Part shown: positions 33,932-47,274 of the stretch, piece after piece | How positions within the stretch are numbered: the first letter of the stretch is position 1 | Layout: the number at the start of each line of letters is the position of its first letter | DNA from: Lindgomyces ingoldianus | Taxonomy: Eukaryota; Ascomycota; Dothideomycetes; Pleosporales; Lindgomycetaceae | Direction of reading: 5' to 3' | DNA length: 64,000 nt | Assembly (NCBI RefSeq): GCF_010093535.1 | Contig: NW_022985171.1 | Coordinates: 15,779 to 79,778 of the forward strand | Program-made: the position numbers and the translations under genes | Notes under the pieces: generated by a model | What the model was told of the DNA's origin: nothing | What the model saw: the letters and a program-made list of their open reading frames with translations, nothing else | The model's database searches: none

Positions 33932-36185
33932 GTGCTATCTAATAACACTAAAAATTCTTTAGAACCTGTAAAGCTTAAGTTAAGACTAGAGTATAAAGAA
34001 TATGTAGATATAGTTAAGTCTAATAAGATGTTAGAAGTACTACTACATAGCCTACAGAATCTAGGTATTAAGCTAGAGAAAAGAATAAAGCCTTTTTACT
34101 AGCTACTACATAACTTGTTAAAGTATAAGTTATAGCATTTTTATAAATATATTAGTAATTATTTATAAAAAGAGTAGATTTAAAGGTTTAAGTTTTTTAT
34201 AAAAGCTTTAATCTTATTTATAAAAAAAATAAAAAGTTAAAGCTTTATATAAATTATAAAAGCTTAAACTAAATTATAATAAAAAATTATTACTTACTAC
34301 TACTTATTTTAGAATTTCTTAAGAAACTTAGAAAAGTAAAGTAGTATATAAAGCTAAATATCTATAATATATACTATATATTATGTATTTATAAAAGAGA
34401 TAAGTAGAAGACAGCATTTTAAACTTAATATAGTTATTTTAACTACTAAGTTATGCTTTTTAGTCTTACTAATGCTTCTACAGCTTTCTAGGCTTATATT
34501 AACTAGGCTCTAGTAAGGTTAGTTAATGTAATGCGTATTATATACTTTAATAATATTCTAGCCTATTCTAATATAAAAAAGAAACAAGTTATTTATGTTA
34601 AAAAAGTGCTATAAAGATTATATAACGTAAAGCTTTTTTTAAAACTTAGTAAGTATAAATTTTATATATAAAAAACCAAGTATCTAGAGTGTATAGTTTA
34701 CCTAGAAGAAGTTAAAGTTAACTTTTTAAAAATTAAGATAATTTAGAAGTAGCTAATACTAAAGACTGTTTAGAATATTTACATTTTTATAGAGTTTATA
34801 AACTACTATAGGTAGTTTATTACTAACTTCTTTTTAATTACTCTACCTTTTACTAAGCTAACCTAGAAGAGCCTAGACGCAGTAAAAAGTAGTTAAAAGT
34901 AAAGTAGAAAAAAAGTTAAAAGCTTAATATTAGTTTTAAAAGTAAAGTAGCTTTTTAAAAGCTTTAAAACTTATTTCTTAAAGTTCTTAGATTTACTTAT
35001 TTTAATGCTAATAAAAAAACTAACGTAAAAGTTAACACTTTAAGAAGTATAATTTATAGCATTTTAAGCTAATTAGTCTTAGATAAGACTAAAAATGCTT
35101 AATAAAGGCTAATTAGCTTTTTCTTAAGAAAGATAAGTAAGGCTAAGTATAATTATAATACTTATAATAAAAAGTTACTTACTATTAATAAAAGTTTAGT
35201 ATATTAGTAATATTACTTTTAAAGTCTACTATTTAAACTTTTTATAAACTATAATAATTTTTACTAGTTTATAGAAACTAAAACTTTAAACTACTAGTAA
35301 GTCTAAGTTTATAAAAGAATAATAGAATATAATTTTATTATTATACACTATCTAGAGAAGCTAAACCTAGTAGATAGACTCTTAAAAAGACCTAACTATA
35401 TTAAAGAGTTATAACAGCCTTTTTAAAAGAAAAATACAGTGTATGTAATAAAGATGCGTAACTTCTTAAATTTATAAAATTATTAAAAAAAATTAAGAGT
35501 TATAGCTATTACATGTTCTTAAAAATTTTTAAGCTTAGCTAGAAACTACTTTAAAAAAAATAAAAGCTAAAATAGCTAGATTTTAAAAAAGCTATAAGTA
35601 AAAAACTAAAAAAAAATAATAGACTTATTAAACGCTAAGAGTAACATAAAAGATAAAAAGAACTTTAATAAAAACACTTATTTTTAAAATAAGCTAGAAC
35701 AACATGCTATAGCTAATATAAGAAAAAAGACTCTAATAACAGACTAAGAAAAGGCAGAAGTGTTCTAAAAGTGCTATAACAGCTTATTAGTAAGCTACTT
35801 TAGTGTAAAAAAACGCTTAAAAAGATTATATATTAATATAATTAAAAAAAGCTTAGAAAGAACATAAAGGCGTACTATAATAACTACTTAAAATGCAGAT
35901 AATTAGTAGCTTTACAACACTGCCTATATAGGCTCCTTTACTCTTTACTACTGCCTAATAGGCTTTAGCTAGATGTTATAATAGATTTTATAACGCAGCT
36001 GCCCTCTTATAAATACTTAGAGTTAGTATAACATGTAATCTTTATAATAGTAGACTGTCTTACTAAAATAGCCTACTACATGCTAGCTAAAGCTAATTAG
36101 CAGGCTTTAGACTTAGTAAAAGTTTAGTTAAAAAAAGTTATTTACTTTTATAAAGTTCTAAAAAACTTTATTTTTAATTAAAAGC
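33932..36185 (+). pseudogene. J reverse transcriptase to integrase remnant
   Basis: The plus strand has recognisable RT with a FSLTNAS-type motif (family consensus FGLTNA) near 34450 and YFNNILAYSN at 34543-34572. The integrase core reads DFITQLPS and then IIVDCLTKIAYYMLA at 35972-36090. It is interrupted by TRIM2 at 36186 and resumes at 53831. The YxDD aspartates are lost. Confidence 0.8.
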
Positions 36186-37729
36186 TGTTGCGTTTGCTAA
36201 AAGGTTAACCTTCTAGCTAGCATAGCAGAAGGATATATATAGACGGATAGCTGTACGCGACACACCCCCTAGCTTGAACTGTGGAACAAGAGAGGTAAAA
36301 CATAGTAAAACAACCTTAATACACCCTCTCTAGCCTAAGCAACAGAACTTAGAGACAGATCTAGTAAGGTAGCCTCTGTAATAGACGCACTACCTAAATG
36401 CTCTTTACTAGGCGTAGGAATTAAACTGTCACGATTGTGCACGAGTAAGGTTATAGAGCTTTACAGAGGTCTAGTTTAATTACTACGTGAGGTATTATAG
36501 TAGGTACAAGACGTTGTGTGAGGAACAAGAAAGTTTAGAAGGAAATTAGTAATTAAATACTTAGCTTAAAAGTCTAAGCACTTTAGGTATAAATTAAGCC
36601 TGTTCTAAGTTTAGTTAGTATTAAAGCAGTTTATGCTTAAGTTTATGTCTATGTTATGTTGTGTTTATGTTAGACGTGCACTAATAATACTCTAGTACGC
36701 GTCTAATATAGTTATGTCTAGGATCTAGGAAGGATACTGTAACAGTACCCCCCCCCTTATTAAAAAGGGAATCCTTTACATTAGCAGTTCTAGCATTAGG
36801 TTGTCTTTATTAGGGTATAAGTTTAGTTTAGATAGGTATTAGGCATAGAATTAGGTTACTGTAGAGTTTTCTTATAAAGCTTCTATAGGTTCCTACAACA
36901 GTTTGTTGTATCTAGTCTATTTTATAAAGTATTTATAGATATGTTTTTTTTATTAAACTAGATCTATTTAATGTCTTCTATAACATATTCTAGTTTATTA
37001 TTTATAATAATAAGTTTAGGTAGTAAGTTTAGCTGTCTAAGTAGATAGTTAGATTTAGAGGCTACTTAGTGCAGCAACAATATGTAGAACACAGGGTGTA
37101 TCTTTATGCTGTTAGGTAGGATTAATTAGTAAGTGTGTAATAAGACTATATAGGCTACTATAAAGAGGCTAAAGTTTTTTTAATTAAGTTTTTTTAATTA
37201 TTAGTTTATTTAGATATTTCTAGCGTCTAGCTAGACCTTCTTACTAGCTGCATACGCAGGGGCAGGAGTTTAGAATTAGTTTGTGTACTCTTGTTAAAGA
37301 GCTTAAGCCTATGTAAGCTTTTTATAAACATATTTAGATATATTTTAAATTTTATTAATAAGTCTGTTTATATCTATTACTTATATAGATTAATAAGTTA
37401 GTTAGAGAGTATTTAAAAGTAGTTTAAATTCTATTTAGGGGTAGTATCTATAGTTTACTAAGAACAGGGATACTTATATTAATTTAAATGTTATGTTATT
37501 AGCTTTAAACTATGCTATAGCTAACTATTTTACCTAGTTATCTTACTAATAGTTTATGTATACTTATAGAACTTATTTTATTATAGTATTTATGTTCTTA
37601 GTCTAGCTATTAGTCTCTAGGTAAAAAGCTGTAGATAGATAGAGGACAATTTAAAGCTGTTTATAAAGTTTGTCCTAGAAGGCTAAGACAAACTGCGTAC
37701 CTCTATTTAATATAATTATGTTAGGCAGG

Positions 37730-40700
37730 TGTCACAATTGTGCACAAGTAAGGTTATAGAGCTTCACAGAGGTCTAGTTCAATTACTACGTAAGGTATTA
37801 TAGTAGGTACAAGACGTTGTGTGAGGAACAGAAAGGTTTAGAAGGAAATTAGTAATTAAATACTTAGCTTAGAAGTTTAAGCGCTTTAGGTATAAATTAA
37901 GCCTATTTTAAGTTTAGTTAGTGTTAAGGCAGTTTATGCTTAAGTTTATGTCTATGTTGTGTTATGTTTATGTTAGACGTGCACTAATAATACTCTAGTA
38001 CGCGTCTAATATAGTTATGTCTAGGATCTAGAGAGGATACTGTGACAGTACCCCCCCCCTTATTAGGAAGGGAATCCTTTACATTAGTAGTTCTAGCATT
38101 AGGTTGTCTTTGTTAGGGTACAGGTTTAGTTTAGATAGGTATTAGGCGTAGAATTAGGTTACTGCAGAGTTTTTTTATAAGGCTTCTGTAGGTTCTTACA
38201 ACAGTTTATTATATCTAGTCTATTTTATAAGGTATTTATAGATATATATTTTTTTTATTAAACTAGATCTATTTAATGTCTTCTATAATATATTTTAGTT
38301 TATTGTTTATAATAATAGGTTTAAGTGGCAGGTTTAGCTGTTTAGGTAGATAGTTAGATTTAAAGGCTACTTAGCGCAGCAATAATATGTGGAACACAGG
38401 GTGTATCTTTATGCTGTTAGGTAGGATTAATTAGTAAGCATGCAATAAAACTATATAAGCTACTATAAAGGGGCTAAGGTTCTTTTAATTAAGTTTCTTT
38501 AATTATTAGTTTATTTAGATATTTCTAGCGTCTAGCTAGACCTTCTTGCCAGCTGCATACGCAGAGGCAAGGGTTTAAAATTAGTTTACGTACTCTTGTT
38601 AAAGAGCTTAAGCCTATATAAGCTTTTTATAAACATATTTAGATATATTTTAGATTTTATTAATAAGTCTATTTACATCTATTACTTATATAAATTAATA
38701 AGTTAGTTAGGGGGTATTTATAAGTAGTTTAAATTCTATTTAGGAGTAGTATCTATAGTTTACTAAGAACAAAGATACTTGTGTTAATTTAGATGTTATG
38801 TTATTAGCTTTAAACTATACTATAGCTAACTATTTTACTTAGTTGTCCTACTAGTAGTTTGTGTACACTTATAAGACTTATTTTATTACAGTGTTTATGT
38901 TCTTAGTCTAGCTGTTAGTCTCTAGGTAAAAAGCTGTAGATAGATAGAGGACAATTTAGAGCTGTTTACAGAGTTTGTTCTAGAAGGCTAAGACAAACTG
39001 TGTACCTCTATCTAATATAATTATGTTAGGTAGGCTATAGTAAACTTATACATATTAGTAGAATAACTAGGCTATATTAGAGGCAGTTATAAAAGAACAT
39101 AGTATTAAGTGTTAATACTTAGTTAAGTAATTAATAACTACTATAATATTTATATCCTTTTTAAATAAAGGTAGGTTTATAATAAAATTAATTAATATGT
39201 TTTTCTAAGCTTATTTAAGGATTAGAAGTAGTTTAAGTAGGCTATTATACTTTTTTTAAAAGGCCTTTACTTTACAGCAAGTATAGCAACATAATACGTA
39301 TTAGTGTACAGTATAGAACATGCGGGGCTAGTAGTACTCTCTCTGTAGTAGGTTAAGAGTCTTTCCTCTGCCTAGGTGTCCTTTAACAGGCAAGTTGTGT
39401 ATAATTTAGAGTAGTTTAATTCTTAGTTTGTTAAAATTAAAAATTATAAGTTAGTTATAGTAATATAGCTTACTATTTTAGTTTTTATAGTTAGCTAGTG
39501 TTACCTTCTTTAACTAACTAGCGCTATTTTAAAGTAAGTCTAAAGTTTCTTAGATAAATTTATTATTTAGATACTTATTAGTAATAATCTAATTAATTAT
39601 CTAATCTGTTTTGTTTAGGTTAAAGTCTAAAAATAGCTTAAGTTAGAGCAAAGTTTAGTGTTAAGCTTTTTACACTTTTTTTTAAGTAAAGATATTTTAG
39701 GATTACTTTATAAAAGCATCTAGTTTCCCTCTGTCTTAACTAGAATAATAAGTAATTTTAAAATTAAAATAAAACAGGTATTTAGACTAACAGGCTTGTT
39801 AGTAGCTAAGTTATTTTATAGTTATAAAGTACTATAAGTTCTTATAGTTAGATAGAACCTATATTAGATGTGCTGCACCTTCTAGTTTAGGTTGCTATTA
39901 TTTAAAGTAGTGTACTATAGTAAGCAATTCTTTATTATAGATCTTATAATTACTTTTTATAAAACTTATTCTTTTTAAGAAGTATGTAATAGGCCTAATA
40001 GTCCTGTCTAGCTTAGTCTAGAAGAGAACTTCTGCTACTACATAGTCTAAGGCATTAGCTTTTATAAGTATTAGTAGTTTAAAGTTAAAGTAGCAGAGTA
40101 TTAAAGCTTTAGTAAAGGCTTTCTTTAGCTAGTTAAAAGACTGTTAGTAATTTAAGTTAAAGTTAAATTAAACTTTTTTTTTAGTAAGTGTAATTATAAG
40201 GCTTACTAGCTGTAAAAAGTTGTTAATAAATTATTAGTAAAAGTTAGTAAATTTTATAAAGGCTTAAACATCCTTTACATTCTTTAGGTATTACTAATCT
40301 AGCATAGTTTAAACCTTAATAGGGTCTATTTAGATGCTATCTATAGAGATTACATATTCTAAATACATAACCTTTAATTAGTAGAACTTGCATTTATCTA
40401 TGTTAAGTTATAGACCTGCTTCTTCTATAGCTTTTAGCACTAGGCGTATATGCTGTTTATGCTTTAAAAGGCTATTGCTGTAGATTAGAATATTATTAAT
40501 ATACATAGTGTAGAACATGTTTAGGTAGGGTTAGAGCAAGTTATTTATAAAATGTTAAAAAGTACTAGGCGTGTTAGCTAAGCTAAAAGGCATTACTAGG
40601 TACTTAAATAGTCTATATTAGGTCTAAAATGCTGTTAGCTACTTATTACCTTTTACTATCTTTAGCTTATTAAAGGCAGTAATAATATCTAACTTTATAA

Positions 40701-43393
40701 AATACTTTGCTTTGCTTAGTTAGCTTAGAGTTTTTTATAAAAAGAGAATTAAGTATTAGTTTTTAATAGTAACAGTGTTTAGTTCTTAGTAGTTAACATA
40801 GAATTAAAGCCTACCTCTAGGTTTCTTTATAAATAGTATAAGTAACACTACTAGTAAAAAGCTAGCTTAAATAAACTCTTTTTTTAAGTTCTTATTAAGG
40901 TATTTTTAAAGCACTTTTAATTTATTTAGTAACATTTTATATAGTAGCCTATAACTAGGTTGTTTACTAGGCTTAAGAGTTATCTAGTAATTATATAGAT
41001 GTTATATTAGAAGCTTATTAAACTTGTCTTAAAAAAATATATAACAGGTTGTAGTAGTCTTAAGGGACTATTATTTTTAGGTTAGTGTGTTTTTAAAGAG
41101 CTAAAGCTTAGTCTATATTAGAAATTATAACTGCGTAGATTTTGTAATCTAGTTATTAAGCTAGAGTTATAAATAAGGCAGGTTTTATGTAGCAGATGTC
41201 TATTTGCTGTTTAAGTCCTAGTTTATGTTTAAATTAAGTAAGTAAAAGTTTTTTAAAGGCTTTTTCTTTTTTAAGTTTAAGCAGTTATTAAATTATTTTA
41301 TGTAGCTTATCTTAGTAAAAGGCCTAGCTTATTAGCCTTACTTAAGTAGTTTTTCTCTAGGTTATTAAAAAGTAGGTCTAGAAACCTTCTGTATTAAGTG
41401 CTATTTAAGTATTATTTAAGTGTAAGTGTAAGTATATGTCTTAGTATTAAAAAGAGTTAAAGTTTAGAACTTACTCTTAGTAATTAAAAGCAACTTTGTG
41501 CTAATACAGCTATAGTTGTCCTAGAATTAGGTTATAACATTCTATGTTTATTACATAGAGCTTAATCTGCTTCTTATAGTGTTAGTAGGTAATTATAATA
41601 GTTGTAGTATAAGAGATAAAACCTTTTTTAAGTTATTTTTTATTAAATCTAGTTAGGTAAATTATTTAAGTAAGCAGTGTTAATTAGAGATTTAGTTTGT
41701 GCACTAGTTCTCTATTAATGTAACTTATGCTGTTTACTTCTAAGTTAATAAGAGCCTATATTAGAGCTAATACAGTTCTTTGTTATAAACATATAAGAAT
41801 ATTAACTTAGTACTTTTAGTTATTAGTAGAAGACTTAGCCTATAGGTTAGCAGAGATCTAGTGTTAAATTAGTCCTAGAGGGTAACTTAGCCCTAGAACA
41901 AGCCTTTTTACAGGCTCTTACTGCTATAGCTGCAGCTATGTTAAGAGTAGCAAGAGAGATTAAAGCTTAAATATAAGTTAGAGCTCTTATAAAAATAAGA
42001 TTAAAATAGTAAGAATTTTTAATAAGTGCTAGTAGCGCTACTTGCGTAGACTTAAAGAAGGGGAATAGAGCAGTTTTAGAAGATATAACTATGCTTACTG
42101 CACTTAAAGCATTAACTTTTTTTTTTATAATCTTTACACTTTCTAGAACTAACTAAAGCATAATTTAAATTAATTTTTATTATGTTAGAGTTCTTATTTA
42201 TAACTGCGCTAGTTTAGGGGCGTATTAGGGCTTGTATAGGGAGGAACCTTATGTTATTATTGTAGGTAGCAATTAAGTTTGCATACGCATTAAGGTTGTT
42301 TAGGAGGGGTTCTTCTACTATAGCGTGTTATAGTTTAGTTAAGAGGGAGTTATGTAGGGCTATAATTAGACCTATCTTATTTAGGCCTATATTAGATGCA
42401 AGTTAGTAGAACTTAGTAAAGTGTAAAGTAAAGCTTTTTCTTTCTTATTATAAGGTGTTTAGGCAACTTAGGGCTATTAACTTTTTATTTAGGTCTCTAT
42501 AAGTTACTTATAAGAACACTATAAATTAATCTAGGTTAATAATATTCTTATTTATTAGTAAGTTAATTAAAGATGTTATATTATAGTTAAGTTAAAAGTA
42601 GGCATATAGTAACTAAAAGTGTTTAAAGAGGAATTAGTCTATGTTTCCTTTAAGTTTGTATTAGAGCTTGTGTAGAAAAGAAGGTAAGTTTTTTTGTTTT
42701 CTGTTAAATAGTAAGGGATTAAGGAGTTAGTTAGATTTTATTACTAAGTTAAAAAGGTTACAGGTTATAGGCAGTGTTAGGCAGAAAAGAGTTAAGCTAT
42801 CTCTAGACTTTTAGGTAAGCTTTAAGGCTAGTAAGTTCTTAGTTCCTACTACTATAATAGAAGTTAAGGCAGAAACAGACTGCTTAATAATATAAAGCTG
42901 TTCTTTAAAGTCCTTTTAAAAAGCTTTAAAGCTTATAATGTAGCAGCTTTTTTATAAAGTAAGCGCTTCTTAAAAGGCTTTTTAGCTTACTTTAATAGCT
43001 TAGAGTTATGCAAGTACTAAGCTTATTAGATTAGATTTAGAGGCTATTCTTAGCTAGAGTTTTAACATAATGTAATGTTATAATTATGCATAAGTAAGGT
43101 TATAGAGCTTTACAGAGGTCTAGTTTAATTACTACATAAGGTATTATAGTAAGTATAAGATGTTATGTAAGAAATAAGAAGGTTTAAAAGGAAATTAGTA
43201 ATTAAATACTTAGCTTAGAAGTCTAAGCACTTTAGGTATAAATTAAGCCTATTCTAGGTTTAGTTAGTGTTAAGGCAGTTTATGCTTAAGTTTATGTCTG
43301 TGTTGTGTTGTGTTTGTGTCAGACGTGCACTAATAATACTCTAGTACGCGTCTAATACAGTTATGTCTAGGATCTAGGGAGGATACCGTGACA
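37730..43393 (-). mobile_element. Gypsy B: 5664-bp element of the same family inserted into A
   Basis: 318-bp LTRs at 37730-38047 and 43076-43393, with TSD gcagg (37725-37729 and 43394-43398). Removing it rejoins A at a sequence that B itself carries intact around 39024-39036. Minus-strand sense. The RT motif (Y-I-N-N-I-L-I-Y-S, mutated YIDDILIYS) lies near 40483-40512, followed by the usual helix and a DKCKF segment, which places it in Gypsy. A purine tract and LTR border lie at 38048-38065. Confidence 0.92.
38048..43075 (-). pseudogene. Gypsy B gag-pol remnant
   Basis: The ~5.0-kb interior has stops in all frames. Reverse transcriptase is the clearest domain (around 40370-40900 on the minus strand). 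The ~985 bp next to the 3' LTR (38048-39030) appears non-coding and recurs at 36745-37729. Regions near 42050-43070 would be the gag end. Confidence 0.7.
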
Positions 43394-43398
43394 GCAGG

Positions 43399-46300
43399 CT
43401 ATAGTAAACTTATACATATTAGTAGAATAACTAGGCTATATTAGAGGTAGTTATAGAGGAATATAGTATTAAGTGTTAATACTTAGTTAAGTAATTAACA
43501 ACTACTATAATATTTATGTACCTTTTAGATAGGGGTAGGTCTATAATAAAATTAATTAATATGTCTTTCTAAGCTTATTTAAGAATTAGGAGTAGTTTAA
43601 GCAGGCTATTATACTTTTCTTAAAAGGCCTTTACTTTACAGTAAGTATAGCAACATAATACATATTAGCGTACAGTATAGAACATGCAGGGCTAGTAGTA
43701 CTCTCTCTATAGTAGGTTAAGAGTCTTTCCTCTGCCTAGGTGTCCTTTAACAGGCAAGTTGTGTATAATTTAAAGTAGTTTAATTCTTAGTTTATTAGAA
43801 TTAGAGATTATAAGTTAGTTATAGTAATATAGCTTACTATTTTAGTTTTTATAGTTAGCTAGTGTTACTTTCTTTAACTAACTAGCGCTGTTTTAAAGTA
43901 GGTCTAAGGTTTCTTAGATAAATTTATTATTTAGATACTTATTAGTAATAATCTAATTAATTATTTAATTTATTTTATTTAGGTTAAGGTCTAAAAATAG
44001 CTTAAGTTAAAGTAGAGTTTAGTGTTAAGCCTTTTACACTTCTTTCTAAGCAGGGATGTTTTAGGATTACCTTATAAGGGCATCTAGTTTCTCTTTATCT
44101 TAACTAGGACAATAAGTAATCTTAAAATTAAAATAAGATAGGTATTTAAACTAATAGGCTTATTAGTAGCTAAGTTATTTTATAGTTATAAAGTACTATA
44201 AGTTCTTATAGTTAGATAGAACCTATATTAGATGCGCTGCACCTTCTAGTTTAGGTTGCTATTATTTAAAGTAGTGTACTATAGTAAGTAATTTTTTATT
44301 ATAGATCTTATAATTACCTTCTACAGGACTTATTCTTTTTAAGAAGTATATAATAGGCCTAATAGTCCTGTCTAGCTTAGTCTAGGAGAGAACTCTAGCT
44401 ACTACGTAGTCTAAGGCATTAGCTTCTACAAGTATTAGTAGTTTAAAGTTAAAGTAGTAGAGTATTAAGGCTTTAGTAAAGGCTTTCTTTCGCTAGTTAA
44501 AAAACTATTAGTAATTTAAGTTAAAGTTAAATTAAATTTTTTTTTTAGTAAGTGTAATTATAAGGCTTACTTACTATAAGAAGTTATTAATAAATTATTA
44601 GTAGAAGTTAGCAAATTTTATAAAAGCTTAAATGTCCTTTATGTCTTTTAGGTATTGCTAATCTAGCACAGTCTAAACCTTAATAGGGTCTATTTAAATG
44701 CTATCTATAAAGATTATATATCCTAAATATATAACCTTTAATTAGTAGAACTTATATTTATCTATGTTAAGTTATAGACCTGCTTCTTCTATAGCCTTTA
44801 GCACTAGGCGTACATGCTGTTTATGCTCTAAAAGGCTATTGCTATAGATTAGAATATTGTTAATATACATAGTGCAGAACATGTCTAGGTAGGGTTAGAG
44901 CAAGTTGTTTATAAAATGTTAAAAAGTACTAGGCGTGTTAGCTAAGCTAAAGGGCATTACTAGGTACTTAAATAGTCTGTATTAGGTCTAAAACACTATT
45001 AGCTACTTATTACCCTTTACTATCCTTAGCTTGTTAAAGGCAGTAATAATATCTAACTTTATAAAATACTTTGCTTTACTTAGTTAGCTTAGGGTTTTCT
45101 GTAAAAAGAGAATTAAGTATTAGTTTTTAATAGTAATAGTGTTTAGTCTTTAGTAGTTAACACAGAATTAAAGCCTACCTCTAAGTTTCTTTATAAATAG
45201 TATAAGTAACGCTACTAGTAAGAAGCTAGCTTAAATAAACTTTTTTTCTAAGTTCTTGTTAAGGTATTTTTAGAGCACTTTTAATTTATTTAGCAATATT
45301 TTATATAGTAGCCTATAACTAGGTTGTTTACTAGGCTTAAAAGTTATCTAGTAATTATACAAATGTTATATTAAAAGCTTATTAGACTTGTTTTAGAAAA
45401 AAACATATAACAGGTTATAGTAGTTTTAAAAGACTATTATTCTTAAGTTAGTGCGTTTTTAGGGAGCTAAAGCTTAGTTTATATTAGAAATTATAACTGT
45501 GTAGATTTTATAGTCTAGTTATTAAGCTAGGGTTACAAATAGGGCAGGTTTTATGTAGCAGATGTTTATCTGCTGTTTAAGTCCTAGTTTATGTCTAAAT
45601 TAAGTAAGTAAAGATTTTTTAAAGGCTTTTTTTTTTTAAGTTTAAGCAGTTATTAAATTATTTTATATAGCTTATCTTAGTAAAAGGCCTAGCTTATTAG
45701 CCTTACTTAGGTAGTTCTTCTCTAGGTTATTAAAAAGTAGGTCTAGAGACCTTCTGTATTAAGTGCTACTTAGGTGTTGTTTAGGTGTAAGCATAAGCAT
45801 ATATTTTAGCATTAAGAAAAGTTAAAGTTTAGGACTTACTTTTAGTAATTAAAAGTAACTTTGTGCTAATATAGCTATAGTTATTCTAGAATTAGGTTAT
45901 AACATTCTGTGTTTATTACATAAAGCTTAATCTGCTTCTTATAGTGTTAGTAGGTAATTATAATAGTTATAGTATAAAAGATAAAACTTTTTTTAAGTTA
46001 TTTTCTATTAAATCTAGTTAAGTAAATTGTTTAAGTAAGTAGTATTAATTAAAGATTTAGTTTACGCGCTAGTTCTTTATTAATGTAACCTATGCTATTT
46101 ACTCCTAAGTTAATAAGAGCTTATATTAGAGCTAATATAGTTTCTTATTATAAATATATAGGAATATTAACTTAGTACTTCTAGTTATTAGTAAAGGACT
46201 TAGCCTATAAGTTAGCAGAAATCTAGTGTTAAATTAGTTCTAAAGGGCAACTTAGCCCTAGAACAAGCCTTTTTACAGGCTCTTACTGCTATAGCTGCAG

Positions 46301-47269
46301 CTATGTTAAGAGTAGTAAGAAAGATTAAAGCTTAAATATAAGTTAGAGCCCTTACAAAAATAAAATTAAGATAGTAAAAATCTTTAATAAGTGCTAGCAG
46401 CGCTACTTGCATAGACTTAAGGAAAAAAAATAAAGCAGTTTTAGAAAATATAACTATGCTTACTACACTTAAAGTATTAACTTTTTTTTCTATAATTTTT
46501 ACACTTTTTAGAACTAACTAAAGCATAATTTAAATTAATTTTTATTATGTTAAGGTTCTTATTTATAACTGCGCTAGTTTAGGGGCGTATTAGGGCTTAT
46601 ACAGGGAGGAACCTTATGTTATTATTATAGGTAGTAATTAGGTTCGCATACGCGTTAAGGTTGTTTAAAAGGGGTTTTTCTACTATAGCGCGTTACAGTT
46701 TAGTTAAGAGAGAGTTATATAAAGCTATAATTAGACTTATCTTATTTAAGCCTATATTAAATGCAAGTTAGTAGAACTTAGTAAAGTGTAAAGTAAAACT
46801 TTTTTTTTTATTATAAAGTGTTTAGGCAACTTAAGGCTGTTAACTTTTTATTTAAGTCTCTATAAGTTACTTATAAGAACACTATAAATTAATCTAGGTT
46901 AATAATATTTTTATTTATTAGTAAGTTAATTAAGGCTGTTATGTTATAGTTAAGTTAAAAGTAAGTGTATAGTAACTAAGAGTGTTTAAAGGGGAATTAG
47001 TCTATGTTTCCTTTAAGTTTATATTAGAGCTTGTGTAGAAAGGAAGGTAGGTCTTTTTATTTTCTATTAAACAGTAGGGGATTAAGGAGTTAGTTAGACT
47101 TTATTACTAAGTTAGAGGGGTTATAGGTTGTAGGTAGTGTTAGGCAAGAGAGAGTTAAGCTATCTCTAGACTTCTAAGTAAGCTTTAAGGCTAGTAAGTT
47201 CTTAGTTCCTACTACTATAATAAAAGTTAAGGCAGAAATAGACTACTTAATAATGTAAAGCTATTCTTT
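43399..47269 (-). pseudogene. Gypsy A gag-pol remnant
   Basis: Nearly collinear copy of 39031-42915 of element B, also degraded by stops. It is interrupted at 47270-47274 (aaagt) by Copia C and resumes at 53167-53330. Confidence 0.75.
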
Positions 47270-47274
47270 AAAGT

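Noticed and set aside
33854..34102. 82-aa ORF beginning in an LTR
   Set aside because: It fuses the end of the E3 LTR to degraded J pol sequence across the insertion junction; not a gene.
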